NCBI GenBank assembly: GCA_028701815.1 | Contig: JAQVPY010000124.1 | Location: 1 to 6,651 of the forward strand | Source of the DNA: Bacteroidales bacterium | GTDB lineage: Bacteria > Bacteroidota > Bacteroidia > Bacteroidales > BM520 | Direction: 5' to 3' | DNA: 6,651 bases | Shown: in pieces, positions 6,563 through 6,651 of the stretch | How positions within the stretch are numbered: position 1 is the first letter of the stretch | Layout: the number at the start of each line of letters is the position of its first letter | The notes under the pieces: model-generated | What the model was told of the DNA's origin: nothing | The model's input: the letters and a program-made list of their open reading frames with translations, nothing else | Databases searched by the model: none | Program-made: the position numbers and the translations under genes

Positions 6563-6651
6563 ATGAAAAAATTATGGATACCTCTTGTTTTTTTATGTTC
6601 GATGCTACACGCACAACAACATGGCGATTTGGACCAGACTTTCGGAACCAA
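6563..6651 (+). CDS. N-terminus of a secreted protein, possibly delta-60 repeat type (cut by window)
   Basis: An ATG at 6563 opens 29 codons that continue past the right edge. The start encodes a clear signal peptide (MKKLWIPLVFLCSMLHAQ, cleavage probably after A17), followed by QHGDLDQTFGT. The GDLDxTFGT segment resembles the opening of delta-60 repeats (GxLDxxFGxxG), found in secreted Bacteroidota proteins, some of which carry a type IX secretion C-terminal tag. That assignment rests on about nine residues and is tentative; the signal peptide itself is convincing. The gene begins 31 nt after the tRNA with no Shine-Dalgarno. A TATATTTA at 6545-6552 is one base from the -7 consensus and could be its promoter. 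Confidence 0.7.
   Translation, partial: MKKLWIPLVFLCSMLHAQQHGDLDQTFGT

Noticed and set aside
6357..6566. A 69-codon plus-strand open frame
   Set aside because: It overlaps the end of the DUF3109 gene in another frame and runs straight through the tRNA; nothing supports it as a gene.

Overview
The window looks like chromosomal DNA of a member of the Bacteroidota, probably Bacteroidales. Four things point there. Sequences matching the Bacteroidota -7 promoter element TAnnTTTG lie just upstream of three transcription units. Shine-Dalgarno sequences are absent. Signal peptides end in the typical ...AQ manner. The gene families are also characteristic: a TonB-dependent receptor with an N-terminal carboxypeptidase-regulatory-like domain, a DUF3109 protein, and an RsuA/RluB-type pseudouridine synthase with a repetitive Arg/Gly/Glu-rich N-terminal extension. 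The species cannot be named from the sequence.

Layout. (1) The minus strand from 1302 to beyond the left edge carries an RsuA/RluB-family rRNA pseudouridine synthase, truncated by the window edge. Its N-terminal third contains nine in-frame 45-bp tandem repeats (691-1095) with a diverged or partial unit on each side. (2) A 91-bp divergent intergenic region (1303-1393) holds a -7-like element on each strand. (3) The plus strand carries a tight four-gene cluster: a secreted protein with a CarboxypepD_reg-like domain (1394-2134), a TonB-dependent outer-membrane receptor overlapping it by 26 bp (2109-4565), an amidohydrolase of the MTA/SAH deaminase (MtaD) type (4576-5841, 10-nt gap), and a Cys-rich DUF3109 protein (5846-6403, 4-nt gap). 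(4) A tRNA-Ser(CGA) with its own promoter-like element follows (6445-6531). (5) The first 29 codons of a secreted protein, possibly of the delta-60-repeat type, run off the right edge (6563-6651).

How the parts fit. The overlap and short gaps suggest that the four plus-strand genes are one transcript driven from the promoter at about 1359-1388. The first two products would act in the periplasm and outer membrane, and the last two in the cytoplasm. The sequence does not reveal the receptor's ligand, so any metabolic link between the receptor and the nucleoside deaminase is speculative. Most of the window is ordinary core Bacteroidota gene content. The points most worth a second look are the repeat array in the pseudouridine synthase, the overlapping secreted-protein/receptor pair, and the apparently leaderless promoter in front of it.
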